Shown: positions 1 to 8,429 of the stretch, in pieces
Position numbering within the stretch: the first letter of the stretch is position 1
How the letters are laid out: every line of letters starts with the position of its first letter
From: a virus
Length of the DNA stretch: 27,563 nucleotides
Virus record (IMG/VR): IMGVR_UViG_3300021197_000710
Span: 1-27,563 of that record
Direction: 5' to 3' (one strand)
Notes under the pieces: generated by a model
Databases searched by the model: none
What the model saw: only the letters and a program-made list of their open reading frames with translations
What the model was told of the DNA's origin: nothing
Made by a program: the position numbers and the translations under genes

Positions 1-45
1 ACGTTTTTTAATGCGAAATTGGTGAATCCGAGGTGGCAGCCTGGC

Positions 46-60
46 TTACCAAATTGGTAA
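46..60. repeat. 15-bp palindrome upstream of the terminase genes
   Basis: TTACCAAATTGGTAA is a perfect inverted repeat with 7-bp arms around a single central base. Its right half, AAATTGGT, also occurs as a direct repeat at 16-23. It lies just before the zinc-ribbon/terminase genes, where cos or pac recognition sites usually sit. It could be a terminase, HNH or repressor site; the role is inferred from position only. Confidence 0.4.
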
Positions 61-71
61 AGAAAGAGAAC

Positions 72-263
72 ATGGCAAAGTATAGATGTAAGTGCAAAGA
101 GTTTGAAATATCAAAAGCAACTATGACGATAGTCGAAGGAAAAGTTGTGACTCGCGAAGCTTACTGTGAAGACTGTAAGTCCTATGGCTCTTACGTTAAA
201 GAACATGAAGGCTTTGGTGGCATCATTAAGAAACCTAATGGAACAGTCAGCAAAAAGTTCTAA
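72..263 (+). CDS. small zinc-ribbon protein beside the packaging genes
   Basis: This predicted protein has 63 residues. A CxC pair (RCKCKEF) near the N-terminus and a CxxC pair (CEDCKSYG) about 25 residues later would make a short zinc ribbon; the rest is basic and glycine-rich. A longer reading from GTG at 33 is open, but the ATG at 72 follows an A/G-rich leader (AAAGAAAGAGAAC) and starts directly at the compact domain, so I prefer it. It ends 2 nt before the small terminase and was probably preceded by the HNH gene at the other end of the window. I do not recognise a named family. A role in DNA binding or packaging is inferred from the metal-binding pattern and position. Confidence 0.7.
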   Translation: MAKYRCKCKEFEISKATMTIVEGKVVTREAYCEDCKSYGSYVKEHEGFGGIIKKPNGTVSKKF

Positions 264-265
264 CT

Positions 266-742
266 ATGGCAAAGGGAAGAAAGAAGAAACCAACTAAGAT
301 TAAGGAGATGCAAGGCACGTTAACGCCTGGCCGATTCCTTGAGAACGAAATGCAGGTTGAGTTAGTAGACAAAGTTCCTACTCCTCCGGACTATCTAAAC
401 GAAAAAGGGAAAGTAGAGTGGAATCTAGTTGCGCTAGAGTTACACTCAAAAGGAATGTTGCACTTTGTAGATCTAGCTTTGCTATCTGCATACTGTAATG
501 AGATGGGTATTTACTTAGAGAATTCTGAGTACTTAAAAGAAAATGGGTCAGTGGAAAGAACTTATCGAGACGGTAAGATGTATAGTTCTAAGCTAAGACC
601 CGAAGTAAAAATAGCAAGAGACGCGTTAGTAGCAGCAATGAAACTAGCAACTCAATTTGGATTTACTCCTTCATCACGAGCGAGCATTCCACAACCAGGA
701 GCAAAAGAATCAAATGACGACGAGTACCAGTTCTTCCAGTAA
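266..742 (+). CDS. terS: terminase small subunit, P27 family-like
   Basis: 158 residues. The N-terminus is basic (KGRKKKPTKIKEMQGTLTPGR), with the 'lys-rich, KxxQGT, arg' opening typical of P27-type small terminases. It is followed by a helical region rich in Lys and Glu and a C-terminal tail ending in acidic and Phe residues (DDEYQFFQ). Small terminases recognise the packaging site on phage DNA and recruit the large subunit. The gene sits immediately upstream of the large subunit, whose start lies inside its last 29 nt, so the two are probably translationally coupled. The start at 266 is 2 nt past the previous stop. The family call rests on the N-terminal signature, the size and the position. 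Confidence 0.85.
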   Translation: MAKGRKKKPTKIKEMQGTLTPGRFLENEMQVELVDKVPTPPDYLNEKGKVEWNLVALELHSKGMLHFVDLALLSAYCNEMGIYLENSEYLKENGSVERTYRDGKMYSSKLRPEVKIARDALVAAMKLATQFGFTPSSRASIPQPGAKESNDDEYQFFQ

Positions 743-2291
743 ATACTATTTTGATGAGGTTGCTGCCAACAGAGCAGTAACGTTTATTGAAAGACATGTC
801 ACGCACGTGAAAGGAGAGTTAGCTGGAGAGCCGTTCATCTTAGAGGAGTGGCAAAAGGAGGAGATAATTAAACCACTCTTTGGCTATAAAAACAGAAAGA
901 CTGACATAAGAAGATACAACACTGCTTACATTGAAATACCAAGGAAGAATGGGAAAAGTAATTTGTGTGCAGCGATAGCATTGTACTTACTTTTTGCTGA
1001 TGGAGAAAAAGGTGCAGAGGTTTATTCTGCGGCAGGAGATAGAGCTCAAGCTGGAATTGTTTTTGATTTAGCAAGACAAATGTGTCTCAATGATAAAGTA
1101 ATATCTAGCAATTGTAAGATCTTCAAAAACTCAGTTGTGCATGAGAAGTCCGGTAGTTTTTACAAAGCCATTTCTGCAGATGCTTCTACTAAGCACGGGT
1201 TCAATGCCAGCGGAATTATCTTTGATGAGTTGCACGTCCAACCTAACCGAGACTTATGGGATACGCTAACCACATCGACTGGGGCTAGGAAACAACCGCT
1301 CACGATAGCAATTACAACGGCTGGTTATAACAAGAACTCGATATGTTGGGAAGTGCATGAGTATGCAGTTAAAGTACAAAAGGGAATAATTAAAGACGAA
1401 GGCTTCCTAACGGTGATATATGCAGCAGACGAAGAGGATGATTTTACGAAAGTATCGACTTGGAGAAAAGCAAATCCTGGTTTTGGTACAATTGTCAAAA
1501 AAGAATACTTAGCTAAAGAGGCAGAGAAAGCACAGAAGATAGTATCGTATGAGAATACCTTTCGCAGATTGCATCTGAATCAATGGACTACTAACGAGAC
1601 CAAATGGCTTAGCGACCAGCAGTGGATGACATGTGACCTCAATGAAATCAAAGAAGAAGATTTTGTTGGAAGAGAATGCTACGCTGGACTTGACCTCGCT
1701 AGCGTTAGAGATGTTACTGCATTGGTTTTGATATTCCCATCAGAAGATCGCGTCGATGTTTTACCATACTTCTTTACTCCTAGAGACAATGCATTCATAA
1801 GAAGCAGAAGAGATGGAATAGATTATCTAGGTTGGGAAAAGAAAGGCTTAATGGAATTGACAGATGGAGACGTAACAGACTACAACTTCGTTAAGGATAA
1901 AGTGAAAGAGTTAGCTGAGAAGTTCGTTGTGAAATCTATAGCTTATGACCGTTGGAATTCTTCTCAGTTAGTAATTGACCTTTTGGCGGAAGGTTTACCT
2001 ATGGCACCATTCGGACAAGGATTTGTCTCGATGAGTGCACCGACAAAGGAACTAGAGAGATTGGTTCTAGCAAAACATCTTAACCACGGAGGGAATGAAG
2101 TCTTGAGATGGATGTGTTCGAATCTACAAATGAGATTAGACCCTGCTGGCAATATAAAGATGGACAAAGGGAAATCAAAAGAAAAGATTGACGGCATGGT
2201 ATCATTAGCTATGGCGTTAGGAAGAATGATGAATCCAGGAGACAAGTCTGGACCATCTGTTTATGAAGAAACTGATATTACATTTATTTAA
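714..2291 (+). CDS. terL: terminase large subunit, HK97-like (Terminase_1)
   Basis: 525 residues from the ATG at 714; an ATG at 657 in the same frame would add 19 residues inside terS and is less likely. The ATPase half shows a Walker A-like PRKNGKS (about 76-82) and a Walker B IIFDELH (Asp171-Glu172), followed by a TTS/ITTAG coupling segment. The C-terminal RNase H-like nuclease half has its acidic residues in GLDLASVRDVT, in AYDRWNSS and in KIDGMVSLAMA. The protein pumps DNA into the prohead and cuts the concatemer. All key motifs look intact. The portal gene follows after a short gap holding a promoter-like element. The start is chosen for minimal overlap and the upstream AGGAG. Confidence 0.95.
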   Translation: MTTSTSSSSKYYFDEVAANRAVTFIERHVTHVKGELAGEPFILEEWQKEEIIKPLFGYKNRKTDIRRYNTAYIEIPRKNGKSNLCAAIALYLLFADGEKGAEVYSAAGDRAQAGIVFDLARQMCLNDKVISSNCKIFKNSVVHEKSGSFYKAISADASTKHGFNASGIIFDELHVQPNRDLWDTLTTSTGARKQPLTIAITTAGYNKNSICWEVHEYAVKVQKGIIKDEGFLTVIYAADEEDDFTKVSTWRKANPGFGTIVKKEYLAKEAEKAQKIVSYENTFRRLHLNQWTTNETKWLSDQQWMTCDLNEIKEEDFVGRECYAGLDLASVRDVTALVLIFPSEDRVDVLPYFFTPRDNAFIRSRRDGIDYLGWEKKGLMELTDGDVTDYNFVKDKVKELAEKFVVKSIAYDRWNSSQLVIDLLAEGLPMAPFGQGFVSMSAPTKELERLVLAKHLNHGGNEVLRWMCSNLQMRLDPAGNIKMDKGKSKEKIDGMVSLAMALGRMMNPGDKSGPSVYEETDITFI

Positions 2292-2311
2292 TAACCAATT
2301 GTGGATGGGCT

Positions 2312-2319
2312 TATATTTG
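2312..2319 (+). promoter_or_regulatory. candidate Bacteroidota -7 element (TATATTTG) before the portal gene
   Basis: TATATTTG matches the Bacteroidota primary sigma factor -7 consensus TAnnTTTG exactly. It lies in the 47-nt gap between the large terminase and the portal genes, about 20 nt before the start codon. A good -33 TTTG or TTG at the usual distance is not obvious (a TTG at 2300 is too close), so this may be a weak late promoter or a chance match. Confidence 0.45.
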
Positions 2320-2338
2320 TACTATCCTATAAGAAACT

Positions 2339-3544
2339 ATGGCATCTATATTTGACTTATTCAGAAGAAAGGAAAAGAGATCTAATAACTTCCTAAGATC
2401 AGCTCTAGGAGGCGGCACTAATACTGGCGTGACAGTAAGTGAAGACTCTAGTTTAACTTATAGCACGGTGTATGCTTGTGTCCGAGTTCTTTCGGAATCA
2501 GTTGCATCATTACCAATCAACGTCCTTAAAAAAGAAAGCGACGGTGATAGAACAAATGATACTACTCATCCAGTTTATAAGCTATTAGCAAAACGTCCTA
2601 ACAACTACATGACTAGTTATACATGGAGACAAATCCTCATGACAAATTTAGTCTTGAATGGTAACAGTTATTTTAAGATCGAACGTGATGCAAGCGCGCG
2701 TCCAATAGCCTTACATTATATACCTAGCGACATTGTTTCTTGCAAGCTTGTTGACGGGGAATTGTATTACGATATTAAAGGATCAGAAGGCGAAGTTGTT
2801 TCCCACGAGAACATGTTGCACTTCTTAGGACTAGGATATGATGGCATCAAAGGTAAGAGTGTAATACAAACACATGCAGATACTATAGGATTAAGTATTG
2901 CAGCAAACAAATATGGTGGAAGCTTTTATGGTAACGCAGCTTCTCCATCTGGTATCTTGTCCCACCCTGGGAAACTATCTAAAGAAGCAGCTGAAAGATT
3001 GAAATATAGTTGGAATTCAACTTACGCAGGAGGACCTAACAATGCACATAAGACTGCTATCTTAGAAGAAGGTATGGCATTCAAGCCAGTTTCATTAAGC
3101 CCTCAAGATGCAGACTTCTTAAACACTAGAAAGTTCCAGGTATCAGAGGTAGCAAGGATTTTTAGAGTCCCACCACACATGATAGGAGATTTAGAGCGAG
3201 CTACCTTCTCAAACATAGAGCAACAAAGTCTCGACTTTTTGATTCATACACTAAGACCTTATTTGGTCAACCTAGAACAAGAGTTGGAGAGAAAACTATT
3301 TAGAGAGAATGAGCTAGACTCTTATTATATTAAATTCAACACCAATGGCTTATTAAGAGGAGACTCTGAAGCTAGAGCTAAATTCTATAAAGACATGAGT
3401 TCAATAGGTGTTCTATCTGTAAATGAAATAAGAAGACTAGAAGATCTTAATGACATCGGAGAAGTTGGAGACCAACATTACTATGCTCTTAACTATGCTC
3501 CTATTGGAGAAACAAAAGAAGACGATGCCAATACCGAATCCTAA
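2339..3544 (+). CDS. portal protein, HK97 gp3-like (phage_portal)
   Basis: 401 residues. The start has the family's 'short basic leader, then hydroxyl-rich stretch' pattern (FDLFRRKEKRS...), followed by the conserved STVYACVRVLSESVASLP segment. Later motifs are GNSYFKIERD, LHYIPSDIV, a segment at GLSIAANKYGGSFYGNA, and DFLNTRKFQVSEVARIFRVPPHMIGD, the usual portal core ending. Portals form the dodecameric ring at one capsid vertex through which DNA passes. Length is in the usual range. The last 20 nt overlap the start of the protease gene. No defect was seen. Confidence 0.95.
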   Translation: MASIFDLFRRKEKRSNNFLRSALGGGTNTGVTVSEDSSLTYSTVYACVRVLSESVASLPINVLKKESDGDRTNDTTHPVYKLLAKRPNNYMTSYTWRQILMTNLVLNGNSYFKIERDASARPIALHYIPSDIVSCKLVDGELYYDIKGSEGEVVSHENMLHFLGLGYDGIKGKSVIQTHADTIGLSIAANKYGGSFYGNAASPSGILSHPGKLSKEAAERLKYSWNSTYAGGPNNAHKTAILEEGMAFKPVSLSPQDADFLNTRKFQVSEVARIFRVPPHMIGDLERATFSNIEQQSLDFLIHTLRPYLVNLEQELERKLFRENELDSYYIKFNTNGLLRGDSEARAKFYKDMSSIGVLSVNEIRRLEDLNDIGEVGDQHYYALNYAPIGETKEDDANTES

Positions 3545-4475
3545 ACCTAACGAAACATCTGAAGAATTCATCGAAAGATGTATGTCTGATGAAACAATGC
3601 AAGAGTACGATGACGAGCAAAGACTCGCAATATGCTCTAACCAATTAGATGATGATATGGAAAATAACAAAGAAGTAATTGATACAAAAAGACACATTCA
3701 AAAAATAGAAGAAACCGAAGATTCTATTATAATTTTCTATGCCAAGCATGAAGACGAAGTCCCTATGGAAGACGAAGTCTCAGAAGAATTAGAAGATGAG
3801 ATCGAAGATGAGGTTGAAGACGAGGACTATCCTTTGTATCAAAGATCAAATCATAATAAAGAGATCAGAACTTTTGATGTTCAAAATTTAGAACTAAGAG
3901 AAGTTGGTGACAAGAAAACAGTTGTTGGATATGCTAGTGTGTTTAATACACTATCTAACGACATGGGATTTAGAGAACTTATTTCTCCAGGTGCATTTGA
4001 TGGTAGGCTGAAAGACGATGTACGTTTTTTAATCAATCACGAAGGACTACCTCTTGCTCGTACAACTAATGATACCTTAAGGCTGTCAACAGATAAGACA
4101 GGATTAAGATATGAAGCAGATGTTGCCGATACTTCTATGGGTAGAGATCTTATGGAGTTAATGAAAAACGGAACCATCAACCAAAGTTCTTTTGCTTTTA
4201 CTGTTGATGATGATTCATGGGAAGTTAAAGATGGAGTGAATGTAAGAACTATTAACAAAGTATCAAGACTTTATGATGTGTCTGCCGTTACTTATCCAGC
4301 TTATGAAGAGGCATCAGTTGGACTACGTTCTATGGAAGCTTGGAAGAAAGAAGAGGATGATAAGGTAATGAAAGAAAACTTAGAAAAAGAACAAGAAGAA
4401 AGAAAGAAGGAAGAAGTGGATTTAACTAAACGTTCTCTCAGTGAGCTACGTTTGTCAATCATAAAAACAAAGTAA
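3525..4475 (+). CDS. prohead protease (HK97 family) with an acidic N-terminal extension
   Basis: 316 residues from the ATG at 3525, which overlaps the portal end by 20 nt; an in-frame ATG at 3450 would overlap the portal by 95 nt and is unlikely. The C-terminal two thirds carry the herpes/HK97 prohead protease features. These are VGYASVFNT, SPGAFDGRL, the catalytic His in FLINHEGLPLA, the catalytic Ser in NQSSFAFTV and the closing VTYPAYEEASVGLRSM. The first 40 residues hold a separate 'MPIPNPKPNETSEEFIERC...QRLAIC' type motif with two Cys. A very acidic stretch (about residues 80-105) follows, then a charged C-terminal coiled-coil-like tail. It matures the capsid by cutting the delta domain. 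HK97 gp4 lacks such an extension, so a scaffold-like role is possible. Confidence 0.93.
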   Translation: MPIPNPKPNETSEEFIERCMSDETMQEYDDEQRLAICSNQLDDDMENNKEVIDTKRHIQKIEETEDSIIIFYAKHEDEVPMEDEVSEELEDEIEDEVEDEDYPLYQRSNHNKEIRTFDVQNLELREVGDKKTVVGYASVFNTLSNDMGFRELISPGAFDGRLKDDVRFLINHEGLPLARTTNDTLRLSTDKTGLRYEADVADTSMGRDLMELMKNGTINQSSFAFTVDDDSWEVKDGVNVRTINKVSRLYDVSAVTYPAYEEASVGLRSMEAWKKEEDDKVMKENLEKEQEERKKEEVDLTKRSLSELRLSIIKTK

Positions 4476-4500
4476 CTAATTATTAAAAACTGAAACTAAG

Positions 4501-5718
4501 ATGAAAACATCTAAATTCTACACAGAGGAGAGAGCGTCAGTTGTTGAAAATATGGAAGCAATCGTAGACACGGCGAAAGTCGAAGCACGAGAGCTTACAG
4601 ATGACGAGACAACTAACTTCGATTCTCTAAATGACAAAGCTACTGCTCTAGAGGCACAAGCTAAAAGAGCTGCATCTTTTGAATCTTTACAAGCTTCTAA
4701 AGCTAGTAAGGTTGAAGAAGTAACTAACACACCAAAAGAAATTCGTAACTACTCTTTCCAAGACGCTATGAAAGCTGCTTACTCTGGTAAGTTAGAAGGC
4801 TTGATTGCTGAGATGGATCAAGAAGCTAGACACGAAGCTCGTTACACTGGCCAATCTTATAAAGGTATCGGTATTCCAGCTTCTATCCTAACTCGTGCTG
4901 CTGTAACAACTGCTGCTTCTGCCGCTACTGAAGTTATGTCTTTCACTGACCAATTAGATGCTAACCTAGTATTGACTAGCGCTGGTGCAAATCTTTACAC
5001 AGGAGTAAATGATGCTAAATTCCCAGTTGTTTCTGGAATTACATCATCTTGGGTAACTGAAGATTCTGGTTCAGATGTTGCAGCTACTGGCGCAACTGGA
5101 AGCTTAACCTTAGAGCCTCACAAACTTATTTCTGTTGTTGATATGTCTGCTGAAGCAATGACTCAAAACCCTGGTCTTGAGGCTGCTATCCGTAGAAACA
5201 TGGCGCAATCTATCGCTGCTACTTGGGAAAAAGCTTTACTAGCTAAAACTGATGTAGGTGGTGCTGCTCCAGTATCTATCTTTGCTGATGCTGCTGCTGG
5301 TGCGACTGGCGTAACTGCTGCTGATTTTATCGCAATGGAAGCTACTGTATTAGGAAACAATGTACCTTTAGAAGGTTCTAGAATGGCATACTTGTTTGAC
5401 AAAGACGCTTATTCTTCTATCCGTACTTTACTTCAAACAACTGGAGTTGCTGCTCTTTGGGATCCAAATGACAAGAGATTGAATAACTACTTTGGATTCT
5501 TTAGCACAAACGCTGGTAACGGTGGAACTGCTGACAAAGCTCACGCTTTATTCGGAGACTTCTCGAAAGTGCACCTTGCTCAGTTTGGTGGCTTGGACAT
5601 ACTTTTCGATCCGTACACGAAGTCACGTCAAGGACTTGGTTCAATGGTTGTTACTAGTCTTGTTGATGGAGATGCTGTTCAGAATGACAAAGCTTTCTCT
5701 ACATTGATTGAAGCGTAA
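4501..5718 (+). CDS. major capsid protein, HK97 fold
   Basis: 405 residues. The first ~75 residues are a charged, Ala/Glu-rich coiled-coil-like delta domain (EERASVVENMEAIVDTAK, LTDDETTNFDSLNDKATALE). The HK97 core follows from about residue 110, opening with GIGIPASILTRAA and containing ITSSWVTEDSG, LEPHKLISVVDMSAEAM, IAATWEKALLAKT and a C-terminal LGSMVVTSLVDGDAVQN. The delta domain is probably removed by the protease encoded just upstream, likely near the R/K-rich QEARHEARYTG segment. Codon use is unusually biased toward GCT, ACT and TCT, as expected for the most highly expressed phage protein. A hairpin terminator follows directly. Confidence 0.95.
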   Translation: MKTSKFYTEERASVVENMEAIVDTAKVEARELTDDETTNFDSLNDKATALEAQAKRAASFESLQASKASKVEEVTNTPKEIRNYSFQDAMKAAYSGKLEGLIAEMDQEARHEARYTGQSYKGIGIPASILTRAAVTTAASAATEVMSFTDQLDANLVLTSAGANLYTGVNDAKFPVVSGITSSWVTEDSGSDVAATGATGSLTLEPHKLISVVDMSAEAMTQNPGLEAAIRRNMAQSIAATWEKALLAKTDVGGAAPVSIFADAAAGATGVTAADFIAMEATVLGNNVPLEGSRMAYLFDKDAYSSIRTLLQTTGVAALWDPNDKRLNNYFGFFSTNAGNGGTADKAHALFGDFSKVHLAQFGGLDILFDPYTKSRQGLGSMVVTSLVDGDAVQNDKAFSTLIEA

Positions 5719-5746
5719 TAAGAATTCCTTTTTTCTGTTTGTTGTT

Positions 5747-5790
5747 TTATCGGGAGGGCTTGGGCACGTCCCTCCCTCCTGATAATTCTT
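5747..5790 (+). terminator. hairpin terminator after the major capsid gene
   Basis: An 11-bp stem pairs TTATCGGGAGG (5747-5757) with CCTCCTGATAA (5775-5785), including one G-T pair, and is followed by TTCTTT. Its position 28 nt after the capsid stop suggests it tunes capsid expression relative to the downstream connector genes. The T-tract is short, so it may be leaky. Confidence 0.7.
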
Positions 5791-5802
5791 TAAAAAAAAA
5801 CT

Positions 5803-6426
5803 ATGAGCGACTACTTACCATATTTTAGAATAAAGCCACAAGAGGATAGAACTACTTATGCGGTTACCCTTGACGAAGCTAAAGCTCATTTGAGAATAGT
5901 TAACACGCACACAGATGATGATGCTTATATTACGGAACTAATAAAGATTGCACAAGCTTTAGTTGAGACAGAGTGCTCTTTTACTTTAACACCACAAGAA
6001 ATGATAGCCATTGGAGACGAATGGCCAGATAATGATGTTATTGATTTAGGAATATCTTGCTCGGGAACTGTTGCGGTTAAGTATTACAACACTAGTAATG
6101 TTCTTACTACACTAGTCTTAAACACTGACTACTATGTTTCAATGCCAATAGGAAGCGTACAAGGCATTAGAATCTACCCGGTAACTTCATGGCCTGACTT
6201 ATATGACAAGCCTGATAGTATAGAAATCACTGTTACCACTGGAATGCGAAGTGTGTTAGTGGCAGATAACCCTGCACAATACTTACTTGCTAAACAATGC
6301 ATGTATCTTATCATCGGTAGATACTACGAGATGAGACAAGACGTTGTTACTGGAACCATGGTAAGTGAAATGCCTTTAGCAGCTAAGCACATAATAAATC
6401 AAATAAGGAATGTCACGATATGCTAA
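5803..6426 (+). CDS. head-tail connector, gp6-like
   Basis: 207 residues. The N-terminal TLDEAKAHLRI...DDAYITELIKIAQALVE is the signature of the HK97 gp6/phage head-tail connector family, which forms the ring under the portal. The rest is beta-rich (VAVKYYNTSNVLTTLVLNTDYYV) and ends with a helical segment (AQYLLAKQCMYLIIGRYYEMR), as in longer gp6-like proteins. The start follows an A-run leader 12 nt after the capsid terminator. The gene overlaps the next one by 7 nt, and together they make the neck. Confidence 0.88.
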   Translation: MSDYLPYFRIKPQEDRTTYAVTLDEAKAHLRIVNTHTDDDAYITELIKIAQALVETECSFTLTPQEMIAIGDEWPDNDVIDLGISCSGTVAVKYYNTSNVLTTLVLNTDYYVSMPIGSVQGIRIYPVTSWPDLYDKPDSIEITVTTGMRSVLVADNPAQYLLAKQCMYLIIGRYYEMRQDVVTGTMVSEMPLAAKHIINQIRNVTIC

Positions 6427-6773
6427 ACATAGGAAGGTTAGATCTTAAGTTTCGTTTTTATACCGGTAGTTCTGCTTTAAACGCTTACGGAGAAGAAGTA
6501 GAGTCTTTTGCTGCAGGACAGTATTTCTATGCTAGAAGAGTTTATAAAAAATTTGAAACAAATATGGATGCAGCTGCTTATCACGGAGAATCAACTTTAG
6601 AGTTGATAATAAGATTTGATGATGCTGTGAAATTAAACACTCAAATACGTGGCCCTATATTTTCAGGAGATGGGGAAACACAGGTGTATACAATAACAGG
6701 AATTGAAGAATTAGGAAGAAGAGAGGGAATGAAACTTTATGCAACAAGATTAGTGTCACAAGAAAGTAATTAG
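6420..6773 (+). CDS. head closure / head-tail joining protein
   Basis: 117 residues. Size, position and the pattern 'GRLDLKFRFYTGSSALNAYGEEVESF ... YARRVY' followed by 'GESTLELIIRFDDAV...R' and 'YTITGIEELGRREGMKLYATRL' match the small beta-barrel head-tail joining (SPP1 gp16-like / phage_H_T_join) family. These proteins plug the neck after DNA filling and make the surface on which the tail docks. The start overlaps the upstream connector; the stop shares one base with the GTG start of the next gene. Confidence 0.85.
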   Translation: MLNIGRLDLKFRFYTGSSALNAYGEEVESFAAGQYFYARRVYKKFETNMDAAAYHGESTLELIIRFDDAVKLNTQIRGPIFSGDGETQVYTITGIEELGRREGMKLYATRLVSQESN

Positions 6774-7348
6774 TGGACAAAGTACAAGTACATATCGAAA
6801 AGCAGTCAATGCTTCAAATAAAGAATAGTCTAGCCAAATTATTTCCAACTGATGCTAAGCAAAGACGAGCCTTGACTAATTCAGCTAAGAGATCTGCTAA
6901 GCCAATTCAAAGAGCTTTGAAAGATCTTATTAAAGCTAAAGCATCTAAAACTGCTAAAGAAAGAAGAAGATTAGGTTACTCGGTAGGTAAACTTAGAAAG
7001 TCTATAAGGATATTCCCTTCTAAGAAAGGTATGAAGTCCGGTAAGGTAGGAGCTTACGTTGGACCAATGATTAAAGTACCAAAGTCTATAAAGAAAAAGA
7101 AAGGGCAAACAGAAATACAAAGAAGAAAAGCAGCTCAGGAATGGGTAAAGAAAAGATCTGGATTTTACTTCTACATGTTAGAGTATGGATTTGGACCAAG
7201 AGGATCTTCACAAAAAGTAGGTGGATTAGGCTTACTCCCTAAGACTGCAGATAAAGCAGGATCTGCTGCTCTTAATCTTTTTGAAGGTGAAGTATGGAAG
7301 GAGCTAAATAAAAAGAGTATGAAACTATTTGGAACATCAGTAAAATAA
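6773..7348 (+). CDS. tail completion / neck protein, HK97 gp10-like
   Basis: 191 residues, very Lys/Arg-rich. The apparent start is GTG, overlapping the previous TAG by one base; no nearby ATG keeps the conserved N-terminus except the Met 12 codons in. The arrangement is a helical AKRSAKPIQRALKDLIKAKA, then KLRKSIRIFPSKKG, then 'GAYVGPM' and 'FYFYMLEYGFGPR', ending in an Ala-rich helix. This is the usual order in the HK97 gp10 family, which links connector to tail tube. The basic charge is notable but not unusual. The gene abuts the next ATG exactly. Confidence 0.82.
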   Translation: MDKVQVHIEKQSMLQIKNSLAKLFPTDAKQRRALTNSAKRSAKPIQRALKDLIKAKASKTAKERRRLGYSVGKLRKSIRIFPSKKGMKSGKVGAYVGPMIKVPKSIKKKKGQTEIQRRKAAQEWVKKRSGFYFYMLEYGFGPRGSSQKVGGLGLLPKTADKAGSAALNLFEGEVWKELNKKSMKLFGTSVK

Positions 7349-7762
7349 ATGAATCCAGGAAAATACATATATGACGAGCTCTCTACTGACGTAGGTATTG
7401 CTGCTATGGTAGGAACTAGAATTAGACCTCAGCTGAATCTTACAGCAGAAACTATAGACCTTCCGTACATTGTTTATACTGTAGACAGTAACCAGCCTAG
7501 TAATGAAAAAGGGACACTTACCGGAGCTTCTAATCTTGATGTTGTAAGCGTTACTATATCAATTTTTAACAATAACTACAGCAACTTAGCGGACGGCGGA
7601 GCAGCGGTAAGAAGAGTTTTGGATTATTCTGTAGGTTCAGGCGACTACGCTAATATACAACACGTATCTTTTCAAGGAGAAGGATATGAATTTGACGAAG
7701 ACTATAAACCAAGGGGATTGTACATTCTGAATCAGAGTTACCAATTCCGCATAACAAGATAA
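7349..7762 (+). CDS. tail terminator / completion protein, DUF3168-like
   Basis: 137 residues. The opening 'KYIYDELSTDVGIAAMVGTRIRPQLNL...DLPYIVYTVDSNQPSN' and closing 'YILNQSYQFRITR' follow the DUF3168/gp17-like pattern (short helix, val-gly-x-arg-I, then 'lPYIvY', later beta strands). Such proteins cap the tail tube and set its end against the neck. Position between the gp10-like protein and the tail tube gene agrees. The ATG begins at the base after the previous stop. No alternative call fits better. Confidence 0.82.
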   Translation: MNPGKYIYDELSTDVGIAAMVGTRIRPQLNLTAETIDLPYIVYTVDSNQPSNEKGTLTGASNLDVVSVTISIFNNNYSNLADGGAAVRRVLDYSVGSGDYANIQHVSFQGEGYEFDEDYKPRGLYILNQSYQFRITR

Positions 7763-7766
7763 AGAT

Positions 7767-7985
7767 ATGAAAGTTAGATTTTTAAAGACACACGTTCTTC
7801 ACAGTGCTAAGCCTTTTAAAGAAGGAATGGAGATGAACTTCAACCCTAAGGTTGCTGAAATACTTTACGCTAAAGGAGTTGTAGAGATACTCGAAGAACA
7901 CAACTTCGAAACACCTAAAAAAACAAAGGTTGAAAAACCTAAAAAAGAAGTAATTAAACCACAAGTAAATAACTCTAAAAACTAA
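7767..7985 (+). CDS. small lysine-rich protein of the tail operon
   Basis: 72 residues. The first half (KVRFLKTHVLHSAKPFKEG, then NPKVAEILYAKGVVEILEE) resembles the short 'value-added' beta/helix proteins found between tail completion and tube genes, with an 'A..L...GVVE' ending. The second half is a Lys/Pro/Val-rich disordered tail. Function is unknown. Position, 4 nt after one structural gene and 6 nt before the tube gene, suggests a minor structural or assembly role. Confidence 0.75.
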   Translation: MKVRFLKTHVLHSAKPFKEGMEMNFNPKVAEILYAKGVVEILEEHNFETPKKTKVEKPKKEVIKPQVNNSKN

Positions 7986-7991
7986 ATAAAA

Positions 7992-8426
7992 ATGGCTACT
8001 ACTGGTATTGTAAATGGAACTAGCATTATTGTCGGTATCGACTCTACTGCTGGAGGTGCTGGAACAACATTTGTTCCGGTAACACACTCAACATCTGCGT
8101 CAATAAGTTTCTCAATGGAAACAAGAGACGCAACAACAAAAGGATCTGATGGATATAAAGAAGTCTTAGAAGGTCTACGAAGTCTTACGATTGATTGTGA
8201 GGCAATGACTGCTCTAGATGCTGCATTCGGATATGAAGAAATGTATGCACTATGGAACAATAGAACTTTATTTAATCTTGAATTCGGTACTACCGCAACG
8301 GGTGACACTGTTTATCAAGTTAAAGGATATTTGACTTCATTGTCAGTGTCTTCTGGTGTAGAAGATTCAAGCACATTCTCAGCAAGCTTTGAGTGTACTG
8401 GAACTGTTACTACAGCGACTAACTAA
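7992..8426 (+). CDS. major tail (tube) protein, TP901-1-like
   Basis: 144 residues. The order 'NGTSIIVGIDS', 'SASISFSMETRDATTKGSDGY', 'EVLEGLRSLTIDCEAM' and 'GYLTSLSVSSGVEDSSTFSASFECTG' is the standard tail tube signature: a beta sandwich with the 'metrDatTKgSdGykevlpG' loop and a C-terminal 'disvtfsatfqgtG' type strand. Hexamers of this protein stack along the tape measure. It is followed by a strong hairpin terminator, consistent with high expression. The start is 6 nt after the previous stop. Confidence 0.92.
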   Translation: MATTGIVNGTSIIVGIDSTAGGAGTTFVPVTHSTSASISFSMETRDATTKGSDGYKEVLEGLRSLTIDCEAMTALDAAFGYEEMYALWNNRTLFNLEFGTTATGDTVYQVKGYLTSLSVSSGVEDSSTFSASFECTGTVTTATN

Positions 8427-8429
8427 TTT

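Noticed and set aside
657-713. Upstream start for the large terminase
   Set aside because: The extra 19 residues lie inside the small terminase gene and do not look conserved; the ATG at 714 gives the usual N-terminus.
7782-8308. Two minus-strand frames across the small Lys-rich and tail tube genes
   Set aside because: They are antisense to strongly supported structural genes and have low-complexity composition.
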